Below are positions 47,021 to 55,662 of a stretch of 64,000 bases of DNA, one piece after another (the first letter of the stretch is position 1; each line of letters begins with the position of its first letter). The translations under genes and the position numbers were made by a program. Under the pieces are notes generated by a model that saw only the letters and a list, made by a program, of their open reading frames with translations, was not told the DNA's origin and made no database searches. The DNA comes from Desulfitobacterium dichloroeliminans LMG P-21439 (GTDB lineage: Bacteria; Bacillota; Desulfitobacteriia; Desulfitobacteriales; Desulfitobacteriaceae): assembly GCF_000243135.2 (NCBI RefSeq), contig NC_019903.1, positions 472,001 to 536,000 on the forward strand, written 5' to 3'.

Positions 47021-48196
47021 ATGGTTAAAATTGAACATAACGTCCGCTATCAGGGTAGGCCTTCCAAGGTGGAGATGGAACGCCGTTGGAATCTAGCAAA
47101 GGAATTCATGAAAGAGCGCGGATTAGATTACGTTGTTACCCAAGCCAATGAAGGCGTGCTCTGCCAATATGTCCGCTGGTTTGCTGAGGTGCGTTCTCTT
47201 CATTACACTTACCTCCTTTTCGACAAAGACGGGGGTATGACCATGATTAGTCATGGAGGAACAGGTGGCAAAGCTGTACCATGGGAAGTTGGTCTAACCA
47301 ATAACATTGCAATCCCTGTTTTCAATAATGCATGTTACGCCGATTCCTTTGGCGCTCAAAAAGCTGTGGAAGTCATCCAAAAGAAAGGCTGCAAAAAGCT
47401 TGGATTTATTGGAATGAACCTTATCACTGCAGGTTTCTACAATAACCTACTTAAGGGACTTCCAGGAGTTGAGACAGTCGATGTGACTGACGAGTTTGAC
47501 TACCTAGTTGCTGTTAAATCAGAGGAAGAGATGAGCTTCTTGCAGGATGCCTGCGATTTACACGATGCTGCGGCTTATGCTATTCCTTCACTTGTGTACG
47601 CAGGACGCTTAGAGCGGGAGTTCGGTGCCGACCTTCATCGCCTAGCATTATTAATGGGTGCTGACGAATACCTTTCCAACCTTTTCGTTTGTTCGTCACG
47701 TCTTGCAGGACCTATGTATCATATTCATTATCAAAACAAGATTATTCAAGAGGGTGACGCTCTCAACGTATTGTTTGAGGTACCTAATCTTGTCGGATAT
47801 TACGCAGATCTTCATCGTTATTTTAATGTTGGCACACCTGCTCCTGAGATGGTGGAGGTTATGGCAGCTGGAGAAGTACTTCAGGATTATCTGGCAGACC
47901 TTTGCCGACCAGGTGTTAGAGGGAAAGAAGTTTTCGCAGCCTGCAACGAATGGCTTACCAGGCATGGATTTGATCCTGAAATCCGTTTGTGCGGACATGG
48001 TCAAGGTTACGGGCTGGTAGAGCGCCCCTATTTTGATGCCTTTGATGACATGGTGCTCCAAGAAAACATGTATCTTGCTATCCATCCCACAGTAAAGGCT
48101 AAGGGTGCTTCTGTTCAGATTGGTGACAATTTCGTGGTAACTGCCGATGGAGCAAAACGTATGACCAAGCATCCGCGCGGATTAACAATTATTTAA
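47021..48196 (+). CDS. M24-fold protein, creatinase-like, metal site not conserved
   Basis: 391 aa: N-terminal creatinase/prolidase domain, then a pita-bread domain. Classical metallo-members have D-D-H-E-E; here the first pair reads NVLFEVPNLVGYYADLHRYF (first Asp replaced), GHGQGYG keeps the His, and the two Glu positions appear as AIHPTV and QIGDNF. So at least three ligands are lost. Metal-free creatinase, which hydrolyses a guanidino C-N bond, is the precedent for such a change. In this cluster it probably cleaves a C-N bond of the imported compound or an intermediate. Start ATG 18 bases after the dehydrogenase stop. Confidence 0.82.
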   Translation: MVKIEHNVRYQGRPSKVEMERRWNLAKEFMKERGLDYVVTQANEGVLCQYVRWFAEVRSLHYTYLLFDKDGGMTMISHGGTGGKAVPWEVGLTNNIAIPVFNNACYADSFGAQKAVEVIQKKGCKKLGFIGMNLITAGFYNNLLKGLPGVETVDVTDEFDYLVAVKSEEEMSFLQDACDLHDAAAYAIPSLVYAGRLEREFGADLHRLALLMGADEYLSNLFVCSSRLAGPMYHIHYQNKIIQEGDALNVLFEVPNLVGYYADLHRYFNVGTPAPEMVEVMAAGEVLQDYLADLCRPGVRGKEVFAACNEWLTRHGFDPEIRLCGHGQGYGLVERPYFDAFDDMVLQENMYLAIHPTVKAKGASVQIGDNFVVTADGAKRMTKHPRGLTII

Positions 48197-48210
48197 GAAT
48201 GAAGTTCTAC

Positions 48211-48242
48211 AGCTCCACCTATTACATCTAGTAGGTGGAGCG
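48211..48242 (+). terminator. Stem-loop after the M24 gene
   Basis: AGCTCCACCTA pairs with TAGGTGGAGC around TTACATCTAG; no T-run. The gap 48197-48474 shows no gene. Confidence 0.5.
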
Positions 48243-48474
48243 AAATAACCCAGGATATCTTGATACGTTAAACATGGAAGGTTTACCACTGTAAGAATTT
48301 CGGGTTCAGAAAGGTAAACATATCCCTTAGTAAACGTTTGCTTTGCTGTGCCTAAAAATTCTCGGAAACTCCTAGAATTAGGACTCTATGTGAATTCTAC
48401 GTGGCCTAGTTTATTTAACTTTTTAAAGAACTCAGATGTAAAGATATGATAATAATTTATAGGGAGTGTAACTT

Positions 48475-49809
48475 ATGTACGACCTTCAGATCGTCAACGC
48501 AAAAATTGTAACTGAACAAGGTAAGATTGATGGCTGTATAACGATTAACAACGGAAAAATTGAGGCAATAAGCTCTACGCCTCTCGTCAACGCAAAGGAA
48601 ACGATTGATGCTAAAGGACTTTTCGTTTTACCGGGATTTATTGATCAACACGTTCATTTTATGGATCTAGGGGAAAGCGAGCGTGAAGATTACATCCATG
48701 GTACTACCGCGGCTGCTATGGCTGGAGTGACAACGGTAATTGAGCATACTCATAGTCGCCCAATCCTTAAAGTTGAAGATTTCTCGAAGTATAAGGAATA
48801 TTTTGAGCAAAGGGCTTTAGTCGATTTTGGCTTCGCAGCACATATATGGCCAGGTCAGTATGAGGAGTTAGAAAAGCTCTGGCAGGAAGGAGTATCTTAT
48901 TTTAAGATGTTTACCTGCACCACACATGGTGTTCCTGGGCAAGATAATGCGAGCATCTATGGTGCTTTTTCAAAAGTTGCTTCTTTTGGTGGGAGCGTCT
49001 TAGTTCATTGTGAAGATGAAGCATTAACTGCAGAAAACGAAAAAATTCTTAAGGAAAACAATCGTGAAGATGGTCATGTGATTCAAGAATGGCGCTCCAA
49101 AGATGCTGAAGCTGTTTCGGTAGCCAATGTATGTTTTATTGCCAAAGAAACGGGAGCCCGTGTAACAATTGCCCATTTGAGTCATCCAGATGTAGTTCGT
49201 ACAGTTCTGCAAGCAAAGGCAAGTGGCGCTAATGTTCTCTCAGAGATTTGCCCACAGTATTTATACCTCGAGGAAAATACTCTTGCAGAGAGGGGATCCT
49301 TTGGGAAGTTTACGCCACCGTCACGTTCAGCCCAAGAATCTGAGGAATTAATGGAACTGGTTGGTAATGGCGATCTCGATATTCTGGCTTCGGATCATGC
49401 TCCTTCAACAAAACAGCATAAAACTTCAGGATCAATATGGAAAACACCATTCGGACTACCGGGTATCGATACCACGAGTTCAGTAATGCTAACAGCGGTT
49501 AATAAAGGTAAACTTTCCTTAGAAAGATTTGTGCAAATGTATTCTGAGAATCCAGCGAAGGCTCTCGGTTTATACCCGAAAAAAGGATGTATTCGCGTGG
49601 GAGCAGATGCGGACCTAGTCTTAGTTGATATGGAAAGACAGTGGACTATTCAAGAGGATTCAATCCAGTCTAAAGCTAAATGGACGCCGTTCGAAGGTTT
49701 TGAATGCATCGGCAAGGCTGTCATGACGTTGTTAAGAGGTCAAGTCATTATGTCCGAGGGTCAATTACTAGGAAAACCTGGGGACGGAAAATACGTGAAG
49801 CGTGCTTAA
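48475..49809 (+). CDS. Cyclic amidohydrolase (allantoinase/hydantoinase-like)
   Basis: 444 aa, a TIM-barrel metalloamidohydrolase. Binuclear site residues visible: HVH in GFIDQHVHFMD, the carboxylated Lys in VSYFKMFTCT, His in VLVHCEDE, His in IAHLSH and Asp in LASDHAPS. It would open a ring amide such as allantoin, hydantoin or dihydropyrimidine. It is closest in pattern to allantoinase/dihydroorotase group members but no pyr genes are near. Shine-Dalgarno AGGGAG. Confidence 0.88.
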   Translation: MYDLQIVNAKIVTEQGKIDGCITINNGKIEAISSTPLVNAKETIDAKGLFVLPGFIDQHVHFMDLGESEREDYIHGTTAAAMAGVTTVIEHTHSRPILKVEDFSKYKEYFEQRALVDFGFAAHIWPGQYEELEKLWQEGVSYFKMFTCTTHGVPGQDNASIYGAFSKVASFGGSVLVHCEDEALTAENEKILKENNREDGHVIQEWRSKDAEAVSVANVCFIAKETGARVTIAHLSHPDVVRTVLQAKASGANVLSEICPQYLYLEENTLAERGSFGKFTPPSRSAQESEELMELVGNGDLDILASDHAPSTKQHKTSGSIWKTPFGLPGIDTTSSVMLTAVNKGKLSLERFVQMYSENPAKALGLYPKKGCIRVGADADLVLVDMERQWTIQEDSIQSKAKWTPFEGFECIGKAVMTLLRGQVIMSEGQLLGKPGDGKYVKRA

Positions 49810-49829
49810 AATATTCAAGTAGACATAAC

Positions 49830-49868
49830 ACTTCAAACCACGTCCCATAGCGGTAGGTGGTTTGAAGT
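49830..49868 (+). terminator. Hairpin between amidohydrolase and dehydrogenase genes
   Basis: ACTTCAAACCAC with GTGGTTTGAAGT, perfect 12-bp stem, 15-base loop, weak T content afterwards. Possible partial terminator within the cluster. Confidence 0.6.
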
Positions 49869-49893
49869 ATTATCTATAAGGAGGATGAAAAGC

Positions 49894-50847
49894 ATGACTA
49901 AAAAAATAACAGTAATTGGATCTGGATTCACCGGTACTACAACCGCGTTTATGCTCGCCATGAAAGGGTTAGGAGATATCGTTTTACTGGATACGCCGTC
50001 AAAAGAGAATCCGACGAAGGGGAAAGCTCTGGACATAATGGAGGCTAGCCCTTTGATCCATTCTAGTGTTCAGATAACAGGTACTTCGAATTATAAAAGT
50101 ACAGCCGATTCGGATGTTGTTATTATTACTGCCGGCATTGCACGTAAGCCAGGTATGTCTCGTGACGAACTATGCGATATTAACGCTGAGATTATCACAA
50201 ATGTAGTTCATCAGGTTGTACGTTATTCACCGGATTGCACTCTTATCATTCTAAGTAATCCAGTTGATATAATGACATACATTGCTCTAAAAGCGTCACG
50301 TTTTACTCGGAATCGGGTTATCGGTCAATCCGGTGTACTTGATACAGCACGATTTCGGTACTTTGTAGCGGATGAGCTTAAAGTGTCTTCCGAAGATGTG
50401 ACAGGATTTGTTCTAGGGGTTCATGGCGATGACATGGTACCACTTGTACGCTATTGTTCTGTCCATGGAATACCAATTCAGCAATTGCTTAGTGAGGAAA
50501 AAATTAAAAAAATCATCGAACGAACTCGTCATGCCGGTGCGGAAATTGTGAATTTGTTAGGCGATGGAAGTGCATATTATGCGCCTGCTGCTGCTTTAAC
50601 AGCAATAGTAGAGTCGATTTTGTTGGATCAGCATCGTGTAATGCCTTGTGTGGTACACTTAGAAGGAGAACTAGGGTATAAAGATTTGGTACTAAGTGTT
50701 CCTGCTGTTATCGGAAAAAATGGAGTTGAAAAAATATTATCCATTGAGCTACTGCCTGACGAAAGGGAACTAATAGATCGATCTGTTGCATCAGTGAGAT
50801 GTGGAATTAATTCTATTTTAGAGCGCAAAATTCAGTTGATTAGTTAA
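49894..50847 (+). CDS. mdh: Malate dehydrogenase (LDH-like type)
   Basis: 317 aa from ATG 49894, eight bases after AAGGAGG (the ATG at 49885 abuts the site). Rossmann motif [10 protein letters not shown] with Asp ([18 protein letters not shown]), substrate Arg in [11 protein letters not shown], and the catalytic His/Asp pair in [10 protein letters not shown], which is the malate-type rather than lactate-type loop. It oxidises a 2-hydroxyacid with NAD+. Its role here may be an analogue of malate from the catabolic pathway rather than the TCA cycle. Confidence 0.88.
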   Translation: MTKKITVIGSGFTGTTTAFMLAMKGLGDIVLLDTPSKENPTKGKALDIMEASPLIHSSVQITGTSNYKSTADSDVVIITAGIARKPGMSRDELCDINAEIITNVVHQVVRYSPDCTLIILSNPVDIMTYIALKASRFTRNRVIGQSGVLDTARFRYFVADELKVSSEDVTGFVLGVHGDDMVPLVRYCSVHGIPIQQLLSEEKIKKIIERTRHAGAEIVNLLGDGSAYYAPAAALTAIVESILLDQHRVMPCVVHLEGELGYKDLVLSVPAVIGKNGVEKILSIELLPDERELIDRSVASVRCGINSILERKIQLIS

Positions 50848-50900
50848 GACCATATCAAAGTAAAGTAAATAAAATATTTATAAAGTGAGGGTGGGTTAGT

Positions 50901-52487
50901 ATGAGATTAGCATGTTTGCAGGTAGAAGCTCAAGACTGGAAAGAGTCTGGAAAAGCCTGGGCTGAAATAAAAAAATTAATCGTTGAAGCCTCCCAAAATC
51001 ATGATCTACTTATAGTTCCAGAAAGTGTTTTTCCAGCTTACTTTTTACCTTCTTATGAAAAGCCGGAAGTTGAGGAAACCATCGAAACGATTCTGGATGA
51101 GATAAAAGAAATCTGTAAGCAAACAAAGACGTATATTGCTTTTGGCTACGCCTACAATAATGAAAACCTAGCTAGTCTTATTAACCCTCAAGGAGACGAA
51201 ATTGCCAGAAAATCGAAAAGCAATCTCTGGCACTTTGATAAGAGATGGTTTAGTCAAGGGGCTGAAGTCGTAACAGCAGATACTGAATTTGGTAAAGTAG
51301 GTATCGTTATCTGTGCAGATGCACGTTTACCGGAGTTGGTGCGGTGCGTTGCCTTGGAGAATGTAAAACTAGTTATTGACTTGGCAAACCTTACGGCAAC
51401 TGGACCAGAGATAAAAAAGCTAAGTAATGCTCAGAGCGACTATATGCTTGCTACAAGAGCTCGTGAAAATAAAGTCTGGCTGGCTGTTTCCGATAAATGG
51501 GGTGTCGAAGCAGAAACAGTGACCTATGCAGGCCGTTCTGCTGTTTATAGTCCGGATGGAATCTGTGTTGCGCAGGCCCCATCAGATCAGAATATGATCG
51601 TTTCAGTAGAGATCCCAACAGATGCTAAGGGCCAGATTGAATGTGTTGTTGAGGAGGATCTACCCCTCAGACGCCCGGATCTATATACTGTATTAACGAC
51701 TGAAACAAAAAAATTACCGATTTACAACTGCTTGACAGAACCTGTTGTACCCGAACTTTTAACACCATACATCACCGTAAGCAGTTCTTTCGATAATGAT
51801 GATTTTAAGAATGTTGATTTTAAAGACGCTAGAGTTAGACATGTTAAACGTCTTTTAGAACAAGAGCCAAATCTCATTGTTCTACCTGCAATTAGTGGTG
51901 AAGATGATACTACTTCCTATCAAGGTTTATTAAGTGATAATCAATATATTATAATGACCGGCTCTGCCGATGGAAGAACAAGAACCTGTTTAATCAGTAA
52001 CAAGGAAGTTTTAGGTAGCTATGGCACCATGGATTCAGTTCCACAAAGTGATGCTATTAACCCAGAAAATAGTTTTCCTTTAGTTCAAAGCCTGCCCTTT
52101 GGTAATATAGGCTTTCTTCATGAAAAAGAAATGTTGTTACCTGAAGCTGCCCGTTGTTTAATGCTTAGTGGGGCCGATGCCGTCATTTGGCAGCATGGCA
52201 TGTCCTTTGAAAAGGCCGCCCCTTTAGCTCGGACTCGGGCCGCGGAGAATCGGATTTTCATTATTGCAGTTTATTCCGACGTTCTTGGTAATTCTTCAAG
52301 TGCAGCAAGTTTTATCGTTGATCCGTCAGGAGGTATCATTGCATCAACTTTGCTTGGTAAGTCGCTTCATGCCACAGGTACTTACTGTAATTTCTGCAAT
52401 GCACGCTTAAAAGCAGTAGTGCCTGGTACTCATATTGTTCTAGATCGGATTCCAGGTCATTATGAAAAGTTAACTCAAAACAATTAA
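50901..52487 (+). CDS. Double-domain nitrilase-superfamily amidase, second domain degenerate
   Basis: 528 aa made of two nitrilase-like halves. The first half (1-260 or so) has the catalytic Glu in LIVPESVF, Lys in RKSKSNLW and Cys in GIVICADARLPE, so it should be an active amidase or carbamoylase. The second half (290-528) has the same order of elements, but the Glu position reads VLPAIS and the Cys position reads IGFLHEKEMLLPEAA, so it lacks the triad. Likely hydrolyses an amide or N-carbamoyl intermediate. Preceded by GTGAGGGTGGG. Confidence 0.82.
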   Translation: MRLACLQVEAQDWKESGKAWAEIKKLIVEASQNHDLLIVPESVFPAYFLPSYEKPEVEETIETILDEIKEICKQTKTYIAFGYAYNNENLASLINPQGDEIARKSKSNLWHFDKRWFSQGAEVVTADTEFGKVGIVICADARLPELVRCVALENVKLVIDLANLTATGPEIKKLSNAQSDYMLATRARENKVWLAVSDKWGVEAETVTYAGRSAVYSPDGICVAQAPSDQNMIVSVEIPTDAKGQIECVVEEDLPLRRPDLYTVLTTETKKLPIYNCLTEPVVPELLTPYITVSSSFDNDDFKNVDFKDARVRHVKRLLEQEPNLIVLPAISGEDDTTSYQGLLSDNQYIIMTGSADGRTRTCLISNKEVLGSYGTMDSVPQSDAINPENSFPLVQSLPFGNIGFLHEKEMLLPEAARCLMLSGADAVIWQHGMSFEKAAPLARTRAAENRIFIIAVYSDVLGNSSSAASFIVDPSGGIIASTLLGKSLHATGTYCNFCNARLKAVVPGTHIVLDRIPGHYEKLTQNN

Positions 52488-52490
52488 AAC

Positions 52491-52536
52491 AAGAACTGCC
52501 TTCACAATGTAAACATTGGATGTGAAGGCAGTTCTT
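52491..52536. terminator. Bidirectional terminator
   Basis: A perfect 16-bp stem AAGAACTGCCTTCACA with its complement, between the converging nitrilase and PucR genes. Confidence 0.85.
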
Positions 52537-52556
52537 AGTCTCACTCAAAAAAGTAA

Positions 52557-54236
52557 TTATTTTAATAAGTCATAGGATTCCAAAGCAAATAAATAGGCAA
52601 ACTTGAACTCTGGGATGTCTAGATCATGCTTTATGAGTTCTTTAATCTTCTTTATCCGGTAACTTACAGTGTTAGGGTGGACAAACATTTTTTTAGCGGT
52701 CTCTTTCACTACACAATCGCATATAAGGTATTCGTGGAGGGTGTTTATTAATACATCTCCATTTTCTTCATCATATTTTTTAAGATCAAGGAGGAAATCA
52801 TCGCAAAAATCCTTAATTTTAGTGGTATCCTGAATCATGGAAAGAATGCGATGAATACCAATTTCCTCAAAATGAAGTAAGTTACCTCTCCTGCCATAAC
52901 ATTTTTTCACTACAGACAAAGCAGTGCTTGCTTGTTTAAAGCTTTTTCCTGTCATTTCTAGGCTAGGAAAGGCTCCCCCAATTCCAATGCTAAATTTATT
53001 CACTCCAAATTGATTCGATAATTCTTCCAGGGCGCTAAACATGGTTTGTTTGACTAGTGATGTTATTCCCTTAATCTGATTGGGCTGAAAAGAAACTAAT
53101 AATGTGAATAACGATCCATTGTTGCCAATCAGCACCTGGTTAAAGTATTTATTTAAGTGTTTCTTAATGATCATGGTTATGAGATCTTCTGAACGTTCCC
53201 AAAAATAATTATTTTCAAGATTAGGCTCAGTATAATCTACAAGTATGGCAATCATGGGGTTCGATAGATTTACATTAAGAAAATCATATTCGAATACAAT
53301 TTGCGTGTGAATTCGTCCGTGAATAATGTCTTCAATAAGGGCCAAGTTCTTTTTTCTATAGGTTTGCTGATTGAGATACTGTTTCATTAGTTGAAGCGCT
53401 ATGGCAGTTGAAGAGTTTTTCAATATCATTAAATCTTTCGTTGAATACATTTGATGACTTTCTAATAAGGAAATAAACCCGTATATTGTTTTGTTTGAAA
53501 AGATTGGAATCATATAATTTCTGATATTTCCTAATTCAGGTCTATCAATATAGGTTTCAAGAGTTTGTTTTTTATCGCCGCTTTTAATTTTTTTATAAAA
53601 GTTTGATTTCATCACATTTTGCCTAAAATCATTGCTAATTCGTTCCTTGAGAAGAGGGGAGTCGAGATGAGACTGGATATCACCTTCGACATTACCGAAA
53701 GCAATTACGTTGAGTTTGGCATCCTCTATGATGATAGTATTGCCAACTAATTCAGAGATTTTATTCACAAGGGTTTGTACAGTGTTGTTTTCCAAAACAA
53801 GGTTAATTAAATTCCTTTGGATGTCTTCAATTAGTTCCATTATTTTAACGCGCTGATCTGTTAAGAAACTCATAAATGATTCAATGATTACCGGCCAAGT
53901 AACTTCATGATCAAGTTCAATGATAGGGAAATTATGCTTGTTAGCGCATTCAATAATATTTTTTGGCAATACCCCGAGAAAACGACTCGTTTTAATAGCC
54001 AAAGCAGATGCGCCGTTTGCTATTAATGATTCGATCCACCGATTTTGTTCTAACTCAGTGTTACTAATAAAAAAGGCCGTTGAACAGACGAGTTCGCCTC
54101 CCCTTAACCAGTTGGCGGAATCAGGAACTTCTGCGATAGTAATCGTTGTGACCTCACGTAACAAACCATTCTCACCAGCTAAAATATTATATTTTTGAAA
54201 AACGTCAGACTTAAGGACATCTTGGATTGTAATCAT
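52557..54236 (-). CDS. PucR-family regulator of the catabolic cluster
   Basis: 559 aa from ATG 54236, six bases after AGGAGG. It has an N-terminal PucR domain (MITIQDVLKSDVFQKYNILAG, then ANWLRGGELVCSTAF), a central GAF-like sensor, a GGDEF-like domain and a C-terminal helix-turn-helix (VKETAKKMFVHPNTVSYRIKKIKELI). PucR proteins commonly control purine, allantoin or amino-acid derivative breakdown. Converging with the cluster, it is its likely regulator. Confidence 0.88.
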   Translation of the reverse strand: MITIQDVLKSDVFQKYNILAGENGLLREVTTITIAEVPDSANWLRGGELVCSTAFFISNTELEQNRWIESLIANGASALAIKTSRFLGVLPKNIIECANKHNFPIIELDHEVTWPVIIESFMSFLTDQRVKIMELIEDIQRNLINLVLENNTVQTLVNKISELVGNTIIIEDAKLNVIAFGNVEGDIQSHLDSPLLKERISNDFRQNVMKSNFYKKIKSGDKKQTLETYIDRPELGNIRNYMIPIFSNKTIYGFISLLESHQMYSTKDLMILKNSSTAIALQLMKQYLNQQTYRKKNLALIEDIIHGRIHTQIVFEYDFLNVNLSNPMIAILVDYTEPNLENNYFWERSEDLITMIIKKHLNKYFNQVLIGNNGSLFTLLVSFQPNQIKGITSLVKQTMFSALEELSNQFGVNKFSIGIGGAFPSLEMTGKSFKQASTALSVVKKCYGRRGNLLHFEEIGIHRILSMIQDTTKIKDFCDDFLLDLKKYDEENGDVLINTLHEYLICDCVVKETAKKMFVHPNTVSYRIKKIKELIKHDLDIPEFKFAYLFALESYDLLK

Positions 54237-54395
54237 ATACATCCTCCTAGAATGTAAAACACTGATAAAATAATTGTTTTTAGTGGAATATAATTGATTA
54301 TAGCCCAAATTGTGAATTAAGTATATAAATTGAATTCTTTGTTTGTTATGAGATCACACTATTATTAGAAATATTATACTGAACCCTATGGCTAG

Positions 54396-54513
54396 CGTAA
54401 CATCGAATTGGGCCCAGTCGCAATAGCTTTTGCGCTAGAAATTTTGACTCTTATCATTCTTCCTGTACTTATCAATGTTCCAAGAGTAGCTGTGTCAAAA
54501 AAACCTTACTAGA
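54396..54513 (+). pseudogene. C-terminal fragment of a membrane transporter
   Basis: An open frame without a start reads RNIELGPVAIAFALEILTLI, then ILPVLINVPRVAVSKKPY and stop. This hydrophobic end with a short polar tail looks like the last helix of a transporter. The upstream part is missing; the frame is closed by TAG at 54393. Confidence 0.4.
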
Positions 54514-54759
54514 ATGTAAGTCTGCCGGAAAAAGTGTAAGCGAGGATGGGTAACTCCACTAATATCCCGCTTTTCGCTTTCTGGACGGCCATAACGGCCC
54601 CGGTCTTCGCCGTTTTTTACGTCTTGGCGAGGACGTATTATAAGATTGTGGGTTAAGACATCGAGTTCCGAAATATTCAAAAGTATCTCTTGTTATACCT
54701 TGATCTTCTATGTCTAATTTACCTTGAAAATCAATGTATATTTATAGGGAGGTAGCTTT

Positions 54760-55104
54760 ATGAAAATGGATAAAGGTTTAATCTGTGGGAGTACCAATCT
54801 CTTGCTTCTATCGTTGTTAAGCGAGTAGGATCGATATGGTTATGAAATTAATAAAGAGCAGGAAGCACGTTCTGATAAAACCTTTCAATTTAAAGAAGGG
54901 ACTCTTTATCCTGTGCTCCATAAGCTTGAAAACAATGGCTTAATCACCTAGTATATGACTAAAGGCGAGACAGGCAAAGAACGTAAGTATTATAAAATAA
55001 CGAGTAAAGGTCAAAAGCAGCTTGCAGAAGAGAAACAAATCTGGGAAGCTTTCTCAGTTTCAGTCGACAAAGTAATAGGGAGTAACGTACATGTCTTCTC
55101 CTGA
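54760..55104 (+). pseudogene. PadR-type regulator with two in-frame amber codons
   Basis: After AGGGAGGTAGCTTT the frame reads MKMDKGLICGSTNLLLLSLL-SE, TAG at codon 23, [43 protein letters not shown] at codon 64, then YMTKGETGKERKYYKITSKG. That is a nearly complete PadR winged helix in one frame. Both interruptions are TAG and there is no frameshift. The 3' end has been replaced: codons after about 55060 are antisense to the neighbouring peptide gene. Most likely a decayed gene. Confidence 0.75.
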
Positions 55105-55217
55105 GATACACCAAGAGCAATCAGGATAAGAATCGCAATTGCAATGATCCCAACGCCGACAAAACTACCATATCTGCCGCAGCCGCCGCCCATTCCATAA
55201 GAACCCATTCCGTACAT
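55011..55217 (-). CDS. YjcZ-like glycine-rich membrane peptide with a run-on C-terminus
   Basis: From ATG 55217 (GGAGG upstream): MYGMGSYGMGGGCGRYGSFV, then a single membrane helix GVGIIAIAILILIALGVS. YjcZ-type sporulation peptides normally end right after the helix. Here another 30 or so residues follow (QEKTCTLLPITLSTE...), which are antisense to the padR remnant. So the natural stop was probably lost by a deletion joining the 3' ends of the two genes. Confidence 0.65.
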   Translation of the reverse strand: MYGMGSYGMGGGCGRYGSFVGVGIIAIAILILIALGVSQEKTCTLLPITLSTETEKASQICFSSASCF

Positions 55218-55253
55218 AACATGACCTCCTACCAACTTTTAATTTAGTTAAGC

Positions 55254-55358
55254 TTAGAACACGATGCCCATAGCGATGAGTAAAAGAATGATTGCAACTA
55301 CTATTGCAATACCTTCGAATCTCTCTTCATGACGTTCACAGCCAACACCATATACCAT
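55254..55358 (-). CDS. 34-aa YjcZ-like membrane peptide
   Basis: ATG at 55358 after AGGAGGACATTCAA. Sequence MVYGVGCERHEERFEGIAIV, then VAIILLLIAMGIVF: a short Gly/Cys N-terminus, charged patch and one hydrophobic helix. Same plan as the neighbouring peptide, upstream on the same strand. Peptides of this type are often spore-associated in Firmicutes. Confidence 0.65.
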   Translation of the reverse strand: MVYGVGCERHEERFEGIAIVVAIILLLIAMGIVF

Positions 55359-55662
55359 TTGAATGTCCTCCTTGTAAGATAGATATTGGGTTAAGGTTAT
55401 AAAACCTACCCGAACGTTCTTTGAAACCATAATCCTTATTGTTCAGATGAATGAGCTGACACTCTACGTAACCAATATCGCTAAACCTCTGGTATAATCA
55501 TTTTTGGTCAGAGAGATAGATGTGCGTTCCTCCTGGATCCCTCTTTTGAGGCTTATCCGTGAAAAAGCGTGTCACTCCACAAGAATGGTTCGATGTTTAG
55601 CTGGTTGGGTCACGTTCTCGTGTTACCCGTTTCAAATGCAAGGTTGTTGACATTCTTTTTTA

